From Aliarcobacter cryaerophilus ATCC 43158 (GTDB lineage: Bacteria > Campylobacterota > Campylobacteria > Campylobacterales > Arcobacteraceae): 64,000 nt of DNA. The translations under genes and the position numbers were made by a program. Positions within the stretch are counted from its first letter, which is position 1, and each line of letters starts with the position of its first letter. Below, in pieces: positions 50,672 through 60,049 of this stretch. The notes beneath the pieces are model-generated. The model did not search any database. It had not been told where the DNA came from and saw only the letters and a list, made by a program, of their open reading frames with translations. The DNA is taken from contig NZ_CP032823.1 of the NCBI RefSeq assembly GCF_003660105.1, forward strand, positions 682,001-746,000, in the 5' to 3' direction.

Positions 50672-52985
50672 TGAAAAAAGCTTCAATCTTAGTGGAGTTT
50701 TAAAAAAAGTTTTATACAAAAATGATGAAACAAAATATACTATTGCAGTTTTAGAAAATAATCAAAAAATTTGTGGAGTCTATTTTGATGCAGATATTGA
50801 AAAACTTGTAGGAGAAGAGGTAATATTAACTGGAAATTGGATAACTCATAGTAAATATGGAGTTCAATTTGAGTTTAATACTTTACAGGTAAAAGAGCAC
50901 GAACTCTTTTTTTTCCTTACAAAAATAATTAAAGGTTTTACAAAAAAATCAGCAACAGAGATTTTAGAAAAATATGGAGAAGAAGGCTTAATAAAGATTT
51001 TAGATGAAAATCCAAATGAACTTTTAAATTTTAAAGGTATAAAAGAGAAAAAACTAAAATCAATTTTAAACTCTTGGCACTCTTTTAAACATCTTCGAGA
51101 ACTTGGTGCTTTTTTAGGAAAATTTGGAGTTACTTCAAATCTAATTACAAAAATATATTCAACTTTTAGTGAAGTTGAAAACTTAATTGAAAAGATAAAA
51201 CAAAATCCATATATGTTGATAAACATAAAAGGAATAGGATTTAAAAGAGCAGATGAGATAGCAAAAGCTTTAGGAATAGATGTAAAATCACCTTTTAGAA
51301 TAAAAGCTTGTTTAAATTATACTTTAAGAGAGTATTGCGATAACAACGGCAACTCTTCAATAGATAAATTTCATCTTTATAAACTTTTAGATGATAGTTT
51401 GAGGTTTTTTAAAGAGGATTTACTTTATGAAAATATATTAGTTGAAATGTTAGCAAAAGAGGAGATTTATAGTACAACTGAAAATCGTATTGCTCTTTCA
51501 ATGTTATATTATTGTGAAAAGAAAATATTAGATTTTTTTAATATAAGAAAAGATAGTAAAAATAAAAAAATTATAGATAGTTTTGATGAATATTTAGAAA
51601 AAAAACAAAAAACTTTGGGGTTTACTCTAAGTAGTGAACAACAAAAAGCAGTTGAATTAATAAATTCTGGAGAAAAAACGCTATTTTTAATAGGATATGC
51701 AGGAACAGGAAAATCTACTTCAAGTAGAGCCATTTTAGAGCTTTTAGAAGAGATTGCTAGTTATGATGACATTATAGCTATTGCTTTAAGTGGAATTGCA
51801 AGTCAAAGAATAAGTGATACAACAGGTTATAACTCAAGCACAATTCAAAGTCTTTTAGTAAAACATAAAGAGAAAGATTTTTTTCCATATAAAGTTATTT
51901 TACTAGATGAAGCTTCAATGGTAAATTCTGTTACCTTTTCTCAAATTATAAGTAAAATAAGTGATGATACAATTTTTATAATTGTGGGAGATGATGGGCA
52001 ACTTCCAGCTATTGGAGCTGGAAATATATTAGCTGATAGTATAAAATATGAACTAGCCCCAATATGTAAACTTACAAAAATTTATAGACAAAATGAGAAT
52101 CAAGCAATAGCAGTAATTGCAAATGATATAAGAAAAGGTGAATTACCAAATTATAAAGAAGAGTATGAGGATTTTAAGTTTGTTGATGTATCAATAGGAA
52201 ATTACTACTCTATGAAAAATTCTTTAAGTCAAAATGAATTTTCAGATATGAGAGGTGAAAATAGTGATTATATTTTAAATAATATTTTAAATATTGCAAG
52301 TAATTATATACAAAATTACTATGATTTTATAAAAGAGAAAAATATAGGAAAAGCACTTACTTTGTTTCAAGTAATTACACCTATGAAAGGTGGAGTTTTA
52401 GGAGTTGAAAATTTAAATATAGAACTTCAAAGATTATTTAATCATACAAAAAATAAAAGTTTGAAGATAAAAGAGATTGAATATAAGCTTACAGATAAAG
52501 TAATTCATATAAAAAATGAGAATATGAAAGCTCAGACTATGAGTATGTATAAATCAAATTCTACTGAATTTATGGAAAGAAGAGTTTATAACGGACAGCT
52601 TGGATTAGTAATAAAATTAGATTTTGATGAGAAAAAGTGTGTAGTTTTATATCCAAATGATGATATGGTTGTCTTTTACGACTTTGATAATATTCATCAT
52701 CTTTTAAATTTAGCATATTGTCTAACAATTCACAAAACACAAGGAATGGAGTATGAAAATGCGTTAATTCCTATGAGTTTCTCACACTATATAATGCACA
52801 ACACAAAACTACTTTATACAGCAATAACAAGAGCAAAAAGTATGTGTTTTATTGTTGGAGAAGAAGAAGCTTTTAAAAGTGCTTGTAAAAAAATAGAAGT
52901 AACAATAAGAGAGAGTGTTATAAATGATTTATTGTGCAATAAAGATAAAAAAATTGAAACAAATAGTTTATCCATAAGCGTTTAA
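50655..52985 (+). CDS. RecD2-like ATP-dependent helicase (superfamily 1)
   Basis: The 776-residue protein has an N-terminal OB-like domain (about 8-80, FNLSGVLKKVLYKNDETKYTIAVLEN in part), helix-hairpin-helix repeats (LNFKGIKEKKL, INIKGIGFKRADEI), Walker A GYAGTGKST (about 343), Walker B LLDEASMV, GDDGQLP, the QVITPMKGG block and the final THKTQGMEYE-type motif. This is the RecD2/YrrC form, a 5'-3' helicase that works without RecBC. Three consecutive ATG codons make the exact start uncertain by two codons. Confidence 0.93.
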   Translation: MMMETSEKSFNLSGVLKKVLYKNDETKYTIAVLENNQKICGVYFDADIEKLVGEEVILTGNWITHSKYGVQFEFNTLQVKEHELFFFLTKIIKGFTKKSATEILEKYGEEGLIKILDENPNELLNFKGIKEKKLKSILNSWHSFKHLRELGAFLGKFGVTSNLITKIYSTFSEVENLIEKIKQNPYMLINIKGIGFKRADEIAKALGIDVKSPFRIKACLNYTLREYCDNNGNSSIDKFHLYKLLDDSLRFFKEDLLYENILVEMLAKEEIYSTTENRIALSMLYYCEKKILDFFNIRKDSKNKKIIDSFDEYLEKKQKTLGFTLSSEQQKAVELINSGEKTLFLIGYAGTGKSTSSRAILELLEEIASYDDIIAIALSGIASQRISDTTGYNSSTIQSLLVKHKEKDFFPYKVILLDEASMVNSVTFSQIISKISDDTIFIIVGDDGQLPAIGAGNILADSIKYELAPICKLTKIYRQNENQAIAVIANDIRKGELPNYKEEYEDFKFVDVSIGNYYSMKNSLSQNEFSDMRGENSDYILNNILNIASNYIQNYYDFIKEKNIGKALTLFQVITPMKGGVLGVENLNIELQRLFNHTKNKSLKIKEIEYKLTDKVIHIKNENMKAQTMSMYKSNSTEFMERRVYNGQLGLVIKLDFDEKKCVVLYPNDDMVVFYDFDNIHHLLNLAYCLTIHKTQGMEYENALIPMSFSHYIMHNTKLLYTAITRAKSMCFIVGEEEAFKSACKKIEVTIRESVINDLLCNKDKKIETNSLSISV

Positions 52986-53045
52986 ATAACATAAAAGCAA
53001 GATTTTTGTATCATAATCTCTAAATTTTTTTTAAGGGTTTATTTT

Positions 53046-54512
53046 ATGATAACTTGGATGCAAAGACATAAAAAGTGGTTGGTTATTACGATTTGGATTA
53101 GTACTATTGCCTTTGTAGGTGCTGGATTTGTAGGTTGGGGATCATATGACTATGGTAGTAAAGGTGGCGTTGTTGCAACTGTTGGAGATAAAGAGATTAG
53201 TGTAGAAGAGTACCAGCAAGAGTATTCAAATCTTTATAATCAATATTCACAAATTTTTGGAGCATCTTTTAATAAAGAGTTAGCAGAGCAATTAAGATTA
53301 AAAGATGTTGCATTTTCTCAACTTTTACAAAAAAACCTTCTTATGTCTTATGGTAACTCTTTAGGCTTGATGGTAACTGATGAAGAGATTGCAAAAGAGT
53401 TGATTAATTATGAAGAGTTTAAAGTAGATGGTAAATTTAACAAAAATCAATATGTAAATGTTTTACAACAAAATAGAATGTCACCTCAAGAGTTTGAAAA
53501 TAGTCTTAAAAATTCAATACTTTTTCAAAAAGTTCAAGCTCTTTTTAGTATAGAACCAACTCCAAATGAGATAGAAAATATTAGCAAACTATTATTTATA
53601 GAAGATGATATTACTTATAAAATATTAACTTTGGATGATGTTGATGTAAACAGTGTAGATGAGAGTGAACTTAAAAAATATTTTGATGAAAATCAAAATG
53701 CATATAAAAGTGAAGTTTCTTATGATTTAGAGATAAAAGAGTTTCCTCTTTCTTCTTCTAACTCTACGCAAGAAGATATAAAAAATCATTTTGACAAATT
53801 TAAAAGTGACTATAAATTTGAAAATGGAAAGTTAAAATCTTTTGAAGAGGCAAAAGATGAGATTATAAGAGATTTAGATGAGAGTTTTAGTAAAAAAGAG
53901 GCTCTTACTCTTTACTTAAAACTTAAAAAATCTGAAGATAATTTTGATAAAAAAGCAACTTATTCTGAGACTAAAATTCCATTTTTACCTGAAAATGTTC
54001 AAAAAATTAAAGAGTTAAAAAAAGAAGAGATTTTAAAACCATTTTTTGAAAATAATAGATTTTATATAGTAAAACTATCAAAATTAAACTCTTCTGTTAA
54101 TTTAACTTTTGAACAAGCAAGGGCAAAAGTAATTGAAAACTATAAGCTTAATTTGAAAGCAAAAAAATTAGACGAATTAGCAAAAAATAGTCTAAAAGAT
54201 TTTAAAGGAAATGAAGCAACTGGTGTAAATAGAGCAAGTGCTGCTAAAATTAAAGGATTAAACGAGCAAGAAGCAATAGAGTTTCTTGGACAACTTTTTG
54301 CTAGTTCTACAAAAGATGGAATTGCAAAAGTTGGTTCAAAAGTTGTTTTATATAGAATAAACGACTCAAAAATGGCTTCTTATGACAAGGCAAAAGATAG
54401 TTTTGTAAGAGATGAGATAAAACAAGTTCAGAATTCTGATTTATTATCAAATTTACTTAAAAAACTTGAAAATAGTATTGCAATAAAAACATCAATGCAA
54501 ACAAAGGAGTAG
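53046..54512 (+). CDS. Membrane-anchored PpiD/SurA-type chaperone
   Basis: The 488-residue protein has a short cytoplasmic N-terminus with a single membrane anchor (about 11-33, WLVITIWISTIAFVGAGFVGWG) and a large periplasmic part. The SurA-N-like domain (about 40-180: VATVGDKEISVEEYQQEY) and a parvulin-like region with weak conservation follow. PpiD assists proteins emerging from the Sec channel. The parvulin core is divergent, so isomerase activity is uncertain. It lies directly upstream of ftsA (2-base gap), as in related genomes as far as I know. Confidence 0.87.
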   Translation: MITWMQRHKKWLVITIWISTIAFVGAGFVGWGSYDYGSKGGVVATVGDKEISVEEYQQEYSNLYNQYSQIFGASFNKELAEQLRLKDVAFSQLLQKNLLMSYGNSLGLMVTDEEIAKELINYEEFKVDGKFNKNQYVNVLQQNRMSPQEFENSLKNSILFQKVQALFSIEPTPNEIENISKLLFIEDDITYKILTLDDVDVNSVDESELKKYFDENQNAYKSEVSYDLEIKEFPLSSSNSTQEDIKNHFDKFKSDYKFENGKLKSFEEAKDEIIRDLDESFSKKEALTLYLKLKKSEDNFDKKATYSETKIPFLPENVQKIKELKKEEILKPFFENNRFYIVKLSKLNSSVNLTFEQARAKVIENYKLNLKAKKLDELAKNSLKDFKGNEATGVNRASAAKIKGLNEQEAIEFLGQLFASSTKDGIAKVGSKVVLYRINDSKMASYDKAKDSFVRDEIKQVQNSDLLSNLLKKLENSIAIKTSMQTKE

Positions 54513-54514
54513 TT

Positions 54515-55897
54515 TTGAATAATACAAATGATATTTTTCTTACAATAAATATTGGTTCAAGTGTTACAAGTGCAGTAATAACTAAACCAAAATATGATTT
54601 AGATAATAGTATTGAAATTTTAGGTTTTGGTGTTCAAGATAGTGTTGGAGTAAATAAAGGACTTATAACAAATATTGAAGATGTTTCAAGAACAATAAAA
54701 GATGCAATACTTCAAGCAAAAGAGAGTGTAACAGAGACTATTGGAACGACTGTTGTATCTATTTCTGGAAATTACACAAGAGGAATCAAAGCAACTGGAT
54801 ATGTAACTATTCCAAATGGACTTGTTTCTGAAACTGATATAAATCAAGCAATGCAAATGGCTCTTTCAAACTCTATAATTTTGCCTGATTATGATGTTGT
54901 TCACGTAATACCACTATTTTTTAAAGTAGATGATCAAGAAGTAGAAAACCCTTTTAATATGAATGGTTCAAAACTTGAAGCATCTGTTTATATTGTAACT
55001 GCAAAAAGAAATGCACTAATTAATATAAAATCAGCACTAAGAATTTTTGGTATAGATGATGTTAGATTTGTACTTGATTCTTATGCAGCATCTTTAGCAG
55101 TTTTAGATGAACAACAAAAAAGAATAGGTGCAGTTGTGATTAACTTAGGTGCTTCAACAACTGAGTTTGTATATCACAAAGGAAACTCTATAATTTATAA
55201 TGGATTTATTCCAGTTGGTTCAAAAAATATTACAAATGACTTATCTTTGATGTTAAATACACCTCTTAGAACAGCTGAAAAAATAAAAATTGAGTATGGT
55301 TCTTTAATCAAAGATTACTTTGGAAATGGAGAAGTTGGACCTTCAAATGTTGGAGTTTCACAAATAAATGATGAAGAGTATTTCAAAGAGTTCCCTTTAG
55401 GACATATTCAAACAATTATTCATGCAAGAGTAGAAGAACTTTTGGTTTTAGTTAAAAATGAGTTAAAAAAGAATGCATTACTTGATAATATTGGTTCAGG
55501 AATAGTACTAACAGGTGGAATGAGTGAACTAGGTGGAATAAAAGAGCTTACAAAAAATATCTTTGAGAAAATTCCAGTAACAGTTTCAGCTCCAAAAAAT
55601 CTTCCAAATTCATTTAGAGTTAGTTTTGATGAACCAAATATGGCAACAGTTGTTGGATTAATTATGTTTGCTTTAGGAATGAATAGAGGTTATCAATTAG
55701 ATTCTAGTAAAAAATTAATTAGACCTATTAGAAAAGGTCAAGTTCATGATAAGTTTATTGCTCCACCAACTTCACATATTGGACAAGCTGGACCTGATAT
55801 GAGAATAAGAACAAATGATACAATCTTAGACCCTTTACCAAAAGATAAAAAGAAAAAAGGTCTTGGACTTTGGAAAAAAATTGAGGAGTGGTTTTAA
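54515..55897 (+). CDS. ftsA: Cell division protein FtsA
   Basis: This is an actin-like ATPase that anchors FtsZ to the membrane. The 460-residue protein has phosphate-1 DIFLTINIGSSVTSAVI, the FtsA-specific 1C domain, VINLGASTTEFVYH (phosphate-2), VLTGGMSELGG (adenosine motif) and a C-terminal amphipathic helix ending LGLWKKIEEWF, which is the membrane-targeting sequence. It starts at TTG with AAGGAG upstream. ftsZ overlaps its stop by one base. Confidence 0.96.
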   Translation: MNNTNDIFLTINIGSSVTSAVITKPKYDLDNSIEILGFGVQDSVGVNKGLITNIEDVSRTIKDAILQAKESVTETIGTTVVSISGNYTRGIKATGYVTIPNGLVSETDINQAMQMALSNSIILPDYDVVHVIPLFFKVDDQEVENPFNMNGSKLEASVYIVTAKRNALINIKSALRIFGIDDVRFVLDSYAASLAVLDEQQKRIGAVVINLGASTTEFVYHKGNSIIYNGFIPVGSKNITNDLSLMLNTPLRTAEKIKIEYGSLIKDYFGNGEVGPSNVGVSQINDEEYFKEFPLGHIQTIIHARVEELLVLVKNELKKNALLDNIGSGIVLTGGMSELGGIKELTKNIFEKIPVTVSAPKNLPNSFRVSFDEPNMATVVGLIMFALGMNRGYQLDSSKKLIRPIRKGQVHDKFIAPPTSHIGQAGPDMRIRTNDTILDPLPKDKKKKGLGLWKKIEEWF

Positions 55898-57054
55898 TGG
55901 AAAATAGTAGCAGTCATAATCTATTTAGAGTAGATGATATAACAATAAAAGAGGATATGCCTACAAAAGCACTATCAAACAATCTTCCAAAAATCGCTGT
56001 AATAGGTGTTGGTGGAGGTGGTTGTAATATGATTAATTATATGATTGAAGAAGGTAGTCATATGATTGATTTAATAGTTGCAAATACAGATTTAAAAGTT
56101 CTTCATATCTCAAAAGCTCCAAAAAAGATTGAATTAGGACCTATGCTTACAAATGGTTTTGGTGCTGGAATGGATCCTGAAGTTGGAAGAAACTCAGCAC
56201 TTGAAAGTTATGATGAGATAAAAGAGACACTAAAAGGTTCAGATATTGTTTTTGTTGCCGCTGGATTGGGTGGAGGTACGGGAACAGGAGCTGCTCCTAT
56301 TATTGCAAAAGCAGCTAGAGAAGTTGGAGCTTTGACTGTTTCTGTTGTTACTAAGCCTTTTGGTTTTGAAGGACGAATGAGAGCCGCTTTGGCTAATTTA
56401 GGTCTTGAAGAGCTTAAAAAAGTTAGTGACTCTTTGATTGTTATTGCAAATGATAAACTAAGAGAAGCTGTTGATGAGACAATTGGTATAAAAAATGCTT
56501 TTAAAGTTACAGATAATATTTTATATCAAGCTGTAAATGGAATGAGCCAAGTTATATTAAATCCAGGTAGTGGAAATGATATAAATGCCGATTTTGCAGA
56601 TGTTAAAACTATTATGAAGCATAAAGGTATCGCCTTAATGGGAATAGGAAAAGCAAAAGGCGATGAAGCTACAAGTAGAGCTTTGGATAATGCTATAAAC
56701 TCTCCTTTACTAGAAAAAGTGCCTTTGGATGGAGCAAAAGGAATTTTAATTCACTTTACAATAAGTCCAGAAATCTCTCTTTTTGCAATAGAAGATGTTA
56801 TGAATAATATAAATCAAAGAGTAGATATAAATGCTCAAATTATTTTTGGAACTACAACAGATACAGATTTTGAAAGAGATGAAGTAAAAATTACTATCAT
56901 AGCAACTGGATTTGAATCTAAAAATGAGATAAAAGAGGAACAAAAAGAGAGCAATGAAAATGAGATTGAAGCTATAAAAGTTGAAGCAGTTGAAAGCACT
57001 CTTGATACTCCACCTCTTATGAGAGGTTATACAGTAGAGTATCCTCTTCACTAA
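55897..57054 (+). CDS. ftsZ: Cell division protein FtsZ
   Basis: This is a tubulin-like GTPase that forms the division ring. The 385-residue protein has an N-terminal extension of about 28 residues, VIGVGGGGCNMINYM, the tubulin signature GGGTGTGAAP, and DNAINSPLLEK in the T7 region. The variable linker ends in a short C-terminal peptide (TPPLMRGYTVEYPLH) that would bind FtsA. Start ATG 55897 overlaps the ftsA stop (TAATG) with GAGGAG upstream; an in-frame GTG-like extension at 55888 is less likely. A strong terminator follows. Confidence 0.97.
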   Translation: MENSSSHNLFRVDDITIKEDMPTKALSNNLPKIAVIGVGGGGCNMINYMIEEGSHMIDLIVANTDLKVLHISKAPKKIELGPMLTNGFGAGMDPEVGRNSALESYDEIKETLKGSDIVFVAAGLGGGTGTGAAPIIAKAAREVGALTVSVVTKPFGFEGRMRAALANLGLEELKKVSDSLIVIANDKLREAVDETIGIKNAFKVTDNILYQAVNGMSQVILNPGSGNDINADFADVKTIMKHKGIALMGIGKAKGDEATSRALDNAINSPLLEKVPLDGAKGILIHFTISPEISLFAIEDVMNNINQRVDINAQIIFGTTTDTDFERDEVKITIIATGFESKNEIKEEQKESNENEIEAIKVEAVESTLDTPPLMRGYTVEYPLH

Positions 57055-57080
57055 AACTAAAATCATTTAATAAAATATAT

Positions 57081-57121
57081 AAGCATACAAACTCAAATAT
57101 TTGAGCTTGTATGCTTTTTTT
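57081..57121. terminator. Strong intrinsic terminator after ftsZ
   Basis: Arms 57081-57097 and 57099-57115 form an extended stem (10 plus 7 base pairs with one internal mismatch, tight AT loop), followed by a run of T on the rightward strand. It ends the ftsZ message and, read leftward, also lies just after the yeeE-like gene. Confidence 0.85.
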
Positions 57122-57123
57122 AT

Positions 57124-58218
57124 TTATATTTCGTAATCCAAAGGTTTTTGTTTTTTATCATCATCTTCCCACTCAAATAAGAAACACATAGGAAGTTTAT
57201 CTTTTTTATAAAGTATTTTTCCAGTTATAAAACCAGATACTCCTATAGAAATTATTGCTAAAAATGAGCTAAACACAAGAGTAGAAATACCACTTAAACC
57301 TTGCCCTACAGTACATCCAATAGCCATAATTCCACCAACTCCCATCATAGAGCCACCTATCATATTGTATTTTAGTTTATTAAAATTCATTTTTGATGTA
57401 CATCCAAAACTATATTTTTTATTAAAAAATGTTGAAAAATATGCACCAAAAATTGCACCTAAAACAATACAAACTCCAATAGATAACTCTGTTATTTCAA
57501 AAAAAGTAAAAAATTCTAAAGTTTTTGCACTAGGAAATACATAACTTAAAGCTTGAACTTGAATCTCTTTTTCAATACTTTCAGCTCCAATATATCCAGA
57601 AATCAACCAAGAAAGACCAACTAAAAATCCAATAATAACACCATCATATAAACTAAAAACTCTTTTTACTTTTTTTACAAAATATGCCAAAAGTAAAACT
57701 AAAATAACTAAAACAAAGTAGATATTTAGAGTAAAGTTTGATAAATTACTTGAAATATCTATCATAAATTGATTGTTTATAAAACCATTTACAACTCCAA
57801 ACAAAATCCCTTTTGTACTTGCAAATGCAAAAATTGCAATAAAAAGAAGAGTTACCAAAGCATTTGCATCACCTTGAGAAAATTTTACTATACTTCTGCT
57901 ACTACAACCATCTGCTATCATCATTCCAGCACCAAATAAAGCACCACCAACAATAATAGCAAAGTAGTTAATATTATTTTTAAAATAACTACTAGAACTC
58001 AAATCTATATCAAAAATAGATGCAAATATTTGAGTAGAAAGAATAGCTACAATCATAGCCATAACTACGCTAGCTGCTCTTTTTGTTGATTTAATTTGTA
58101 TATAATCTTTTAAACTTCCACTAAAACAGAACTGTTTTTGTTGAGCAAAAAAACCAAATACAAAAGCAATAGCAAAAAATGCTATAAAAACAATTTCATA
58201 AATTTCTAAATCAAACAC
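57124..58218 (-). CDS. YeeE/YedE-family sulfur transporter (TsuA-like)
   Basis: The 364-residue membrane protein has about ten hydrophobic segments. The two family motifs with conserved Cys are present: ADGCSSRSIVKFSQGD (about residue 102) and AIGCTVGQGLSG (about 300). TsuA of this family takes up thiosulfate through such cysteines, so sulfur-compound import is the best guess. Its start overlaps by 1 base the stop of the small acidic gene upstream, indicating coupled translation. No TusA-type gene is adjacent. Confidence 0.87.
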   Translation of the reverse strand: MFDLEIYEIVFIAFFAIAFVFGFFAQQKQFCFSGSLKDYIQIKSTKRAASVVMAMIVAILSTQIFASIFDIDLSSSSYFKNNINYFAIIVGGALFGAGMMIADGCSSRSIVKFSQGDANALVTLLFIAIFAFASTKGILFGVVNGFINNQFMIDISSNLSNFTLNIYFVLVILVLLLAYFVKKVKRVFSLYDGVIIGFLVGLSWLISGYIGAESIEKEIQVQALSYVFPSAKTLEFFTFFEITELSIGVCIVLGAIFGAYFSTFFNKKYSFGCTSKMNFNKLKYNMIGGSMMGVGGIMAIGCTVGQGLSGISTLVFSSFLAIISIGVSGFITGKILYKKDKLPMCFLFEWEDDDKKQKPLDYEI

Positions 58219-58478
58219 TAAATTTCCTCCTCATCATCTTCCATGTCTTCTAAATCTAGCAAAATATTTTCTGCTTCATTTTGAGTTAATTTATTTTCAT
58301 TTATAAGTTTCAAAGCCTCATCATAAAACTTTTTTACTTCTAAAAAATAGTTTAATTCCTCTTTTATCTCTTCATCATTTTTCTTTGAAAGTAACTTTTC
58401 TAAAGCTTCTATTTCAGTTTTTAATTCTGGTAAAACCTCTTTTTCTAAAAGTTTTTTTAACTCTTCAATTTTATTCAC
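58218..58478 (-). CDS. Small acidic helical protein, paralogue of the protein at 7066-7329
   Basis: This encodes 86 residues, rich in Glu/Lys/Leu and ending in an acidic run (EDMEDDEEEI), fully helical by composition, with no Cys or membrane segment. It aligns without large gaps to the 87-residue product at 7066-7329 (shared EELK, EVL.E, KEEL, EVKK/EMKK, LK, EAENI/EAKEI and DM). Both genes sit directly before an unrelated gene in the same direction. The family is unknown to me; an adaptor or anti-factor role is speculation. Confidence 0.75.
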   Translation of the reverse strand: MNKIEELKKLLEKEVLPELKTEIEALEKLLSKKNDEEIKEELNYFLEVKKFYDEALKLINENKLTQNEAENILLDLEDMEDDEEEI

Positions 58479-58634
58479 AAAAATCCTTTATATAATTTTT
58501 AACTATAATTATATAAAAATTTACTTATATTATATGTGTAAAAAGTTTTTTATGTTTAAATTTCTTAAAAATATGTCACTAAAAGGCTTTTTTATTTTAG
58601 TTTAGATAGACTTTAATCCAAAAAATAGAAAAAT

Positions 58635-59750
58635 TTGGAATATATTTTGGAAATAGAGACAAAAAAAGAGAAATTTAATGAACCACTTTATCTTGAAAGT
58701 GGAAGACTTCTTGAAGAGTTTGAGATAGTTTATGAAACTTATGGAAAATTAAATGAAGATAAATCAAACGTTATAATTATTTGTCATGCTTTATCTGGAA
58801 GTCATCACGCAGCTGGTCGTTATGAAAATGAGGCGAAAGCTGGTTGGTGGGATAAATTTATTGGAGATAAAAAAGCTATTGATACAGAAAAATATTTTGT
58901 AATTTGCTCAAATAACATAGGAAGTTCATATGGTTCTACGAGTCCTTTGAGTATTAATCCATCAACAAAAAAAGAGTATAGATTAAAATTTCCTGTTCTA
59001 ACAATTTCAGATATTGTAAATGCTCAAATGAGACTTTATAAAAAATTGGGTATAAAAAATGCAGTTGCAGTTGTTGGTGGAAGTATGGGTGGAATGCAAG
59101 CACTTTGTTATGCAATCGAACATCCAACTTTTGCAAAACACTATATTCCAATGGCAACAACTGCATATACAAGACCTTGGGCAATAGCTTTAAATAAAAT
59201 AGCTATTGAGGCAATAAGACACGATATAAATTTTAAAAATGGAAATTATGAAAAAGATGATTTAAAAGCAAAAGGATTAGTTGGACTTGCTGTTGGAAGA
59301 ATGGCTGGATTAATAGCATATTTGAGTCCAAATTTATTTATAAACAAATTTGGAAGAGATTATGTTGAAACAGATGGACTTTATGAACTTTTTGGAAGAT
59401 TTGAGATAGAAAAATATCTTGAACACAACTCTTATAGTTTTCCCAAATTTTTTGATCCATTATCTTATCTTTATATTTGTAAAACAATTAATATTTTTGA
59501 TGCAGGAAGAAATAAAGATAAATTAGAGGATTCATTTTTAAAAATAGAAGGAAAACTTCATTTAATTGCTTTTAAAGATGATATGTTGTTTTTTCCAAAT
59601 GAGATGGAAGAGATTAGAGATATTATGATAAAAATAGGTAAAAAAGAGCAAGTTACATTTAAATTAGTAGATAGTTCAAGTGGTCATGACTCTTTTTTAG
59701 TTGAAGTTGAGAAATTTAAAGAACATATAAAAGATATTTTAAAGGATTAA
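58635..59750 (+). CDS. metX: Homoserine O-acetyltransferase
   Basis: This enzyme acetylates homoserine with acetyl-CoA for methionine synthesis by direct sulfhydrylation. The 371-residue alpha/beta hydrolase has ICHALSGSHHAAG, the nucleophile elbow GGSMGGMQAL (Ser) and the catalytic Asp/His near the end (KDDMLFFP, SSGHDSFL). Two in-frame TTG codons (58635 and 58647) can serve as start and no ATG fits; the ribosome site is poor for both. I give the longer form. It is followed by xseB after 2 bases. Confidence 0.95.
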   Translation: MEYILEIETKKEKFNEPLYLESGRLLEEFEIVYETYGKLNEDKSNVIIICHALSGSHHAAGRYENEAKAGWWDKFIGDKKAIDTEKYFVICSNNIGSSYGSTSPLSINPSTKKEYRLKFPVLTISDIVNAQMRLYKKLGIKNAVAVVGGSMGGMQALCYAIEHPTFAKHYIPMATTAYTRPWAIALNKIAIEAIRHDINFKNGNYEKDDLKAKGLVGLAVGRMAGLIAYLSPNLFINKFGRDYVETDGLYELFGRFEIEKYLEHNSYSFPKFFDPLSYLYICKTINIFDAGRNKDKLEDSFLKIEGKLHLIAFKDDMLFFPNEMEEIRDIMIKIGKKEQVTFKLVDSSSGHDSFLVEVEKFKEHIKDILKD

Positions 59751-59752
59751 AA

Positions 59753-59962
59753 ATGGAAGATATTAAAAATAAAGAAGATATTAATTTTGAAGATAAAATT
59801 GCAAAAGCAAAAGAGCTTTTAGAAAAACTTTCAAACCCACAAATTACAATAAATGAGTCATTAAAGTTATATAACGATGGTTTAAAAGAGTTAGAACTTG
59901 CTCAAAAGTTGCTAGAAGAAGCAAAATTAATTTTTGTTACTCAAAGCAATAATTCCTTATAA
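59753..59962 (+). CDS. xseB: Exodeoxyribonuclease VII small subunit
   Basis: The 69-residue acidic helical hairpin protein has the XseB pattern: FEDKIAKAKELLEKLSNPQITINESLKLYNDG, then GLKELELAQKLLEEA (cited in parts). It combines with XseA, not present here, to degrade single-stranded DNA. It lies 2 bases after metX. An 87-base gap with no evident structure separates it from carB. Confidence 0.93.
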   Translation: MEDIKNKEDINFEDKIAKAKELLEKLSNPQITINESLKLYNDGLKELELAQKLLEEAKLIFVTQSNNSL

Positions 59963-60049
59963 AACTTTATACAATAGAGGCTTTATAACGAAACCTTAAG
60001 TGCTTTTTAGATAAACTTGCCAAATTTTTAAATCAGTGAAAGGAAAGTT

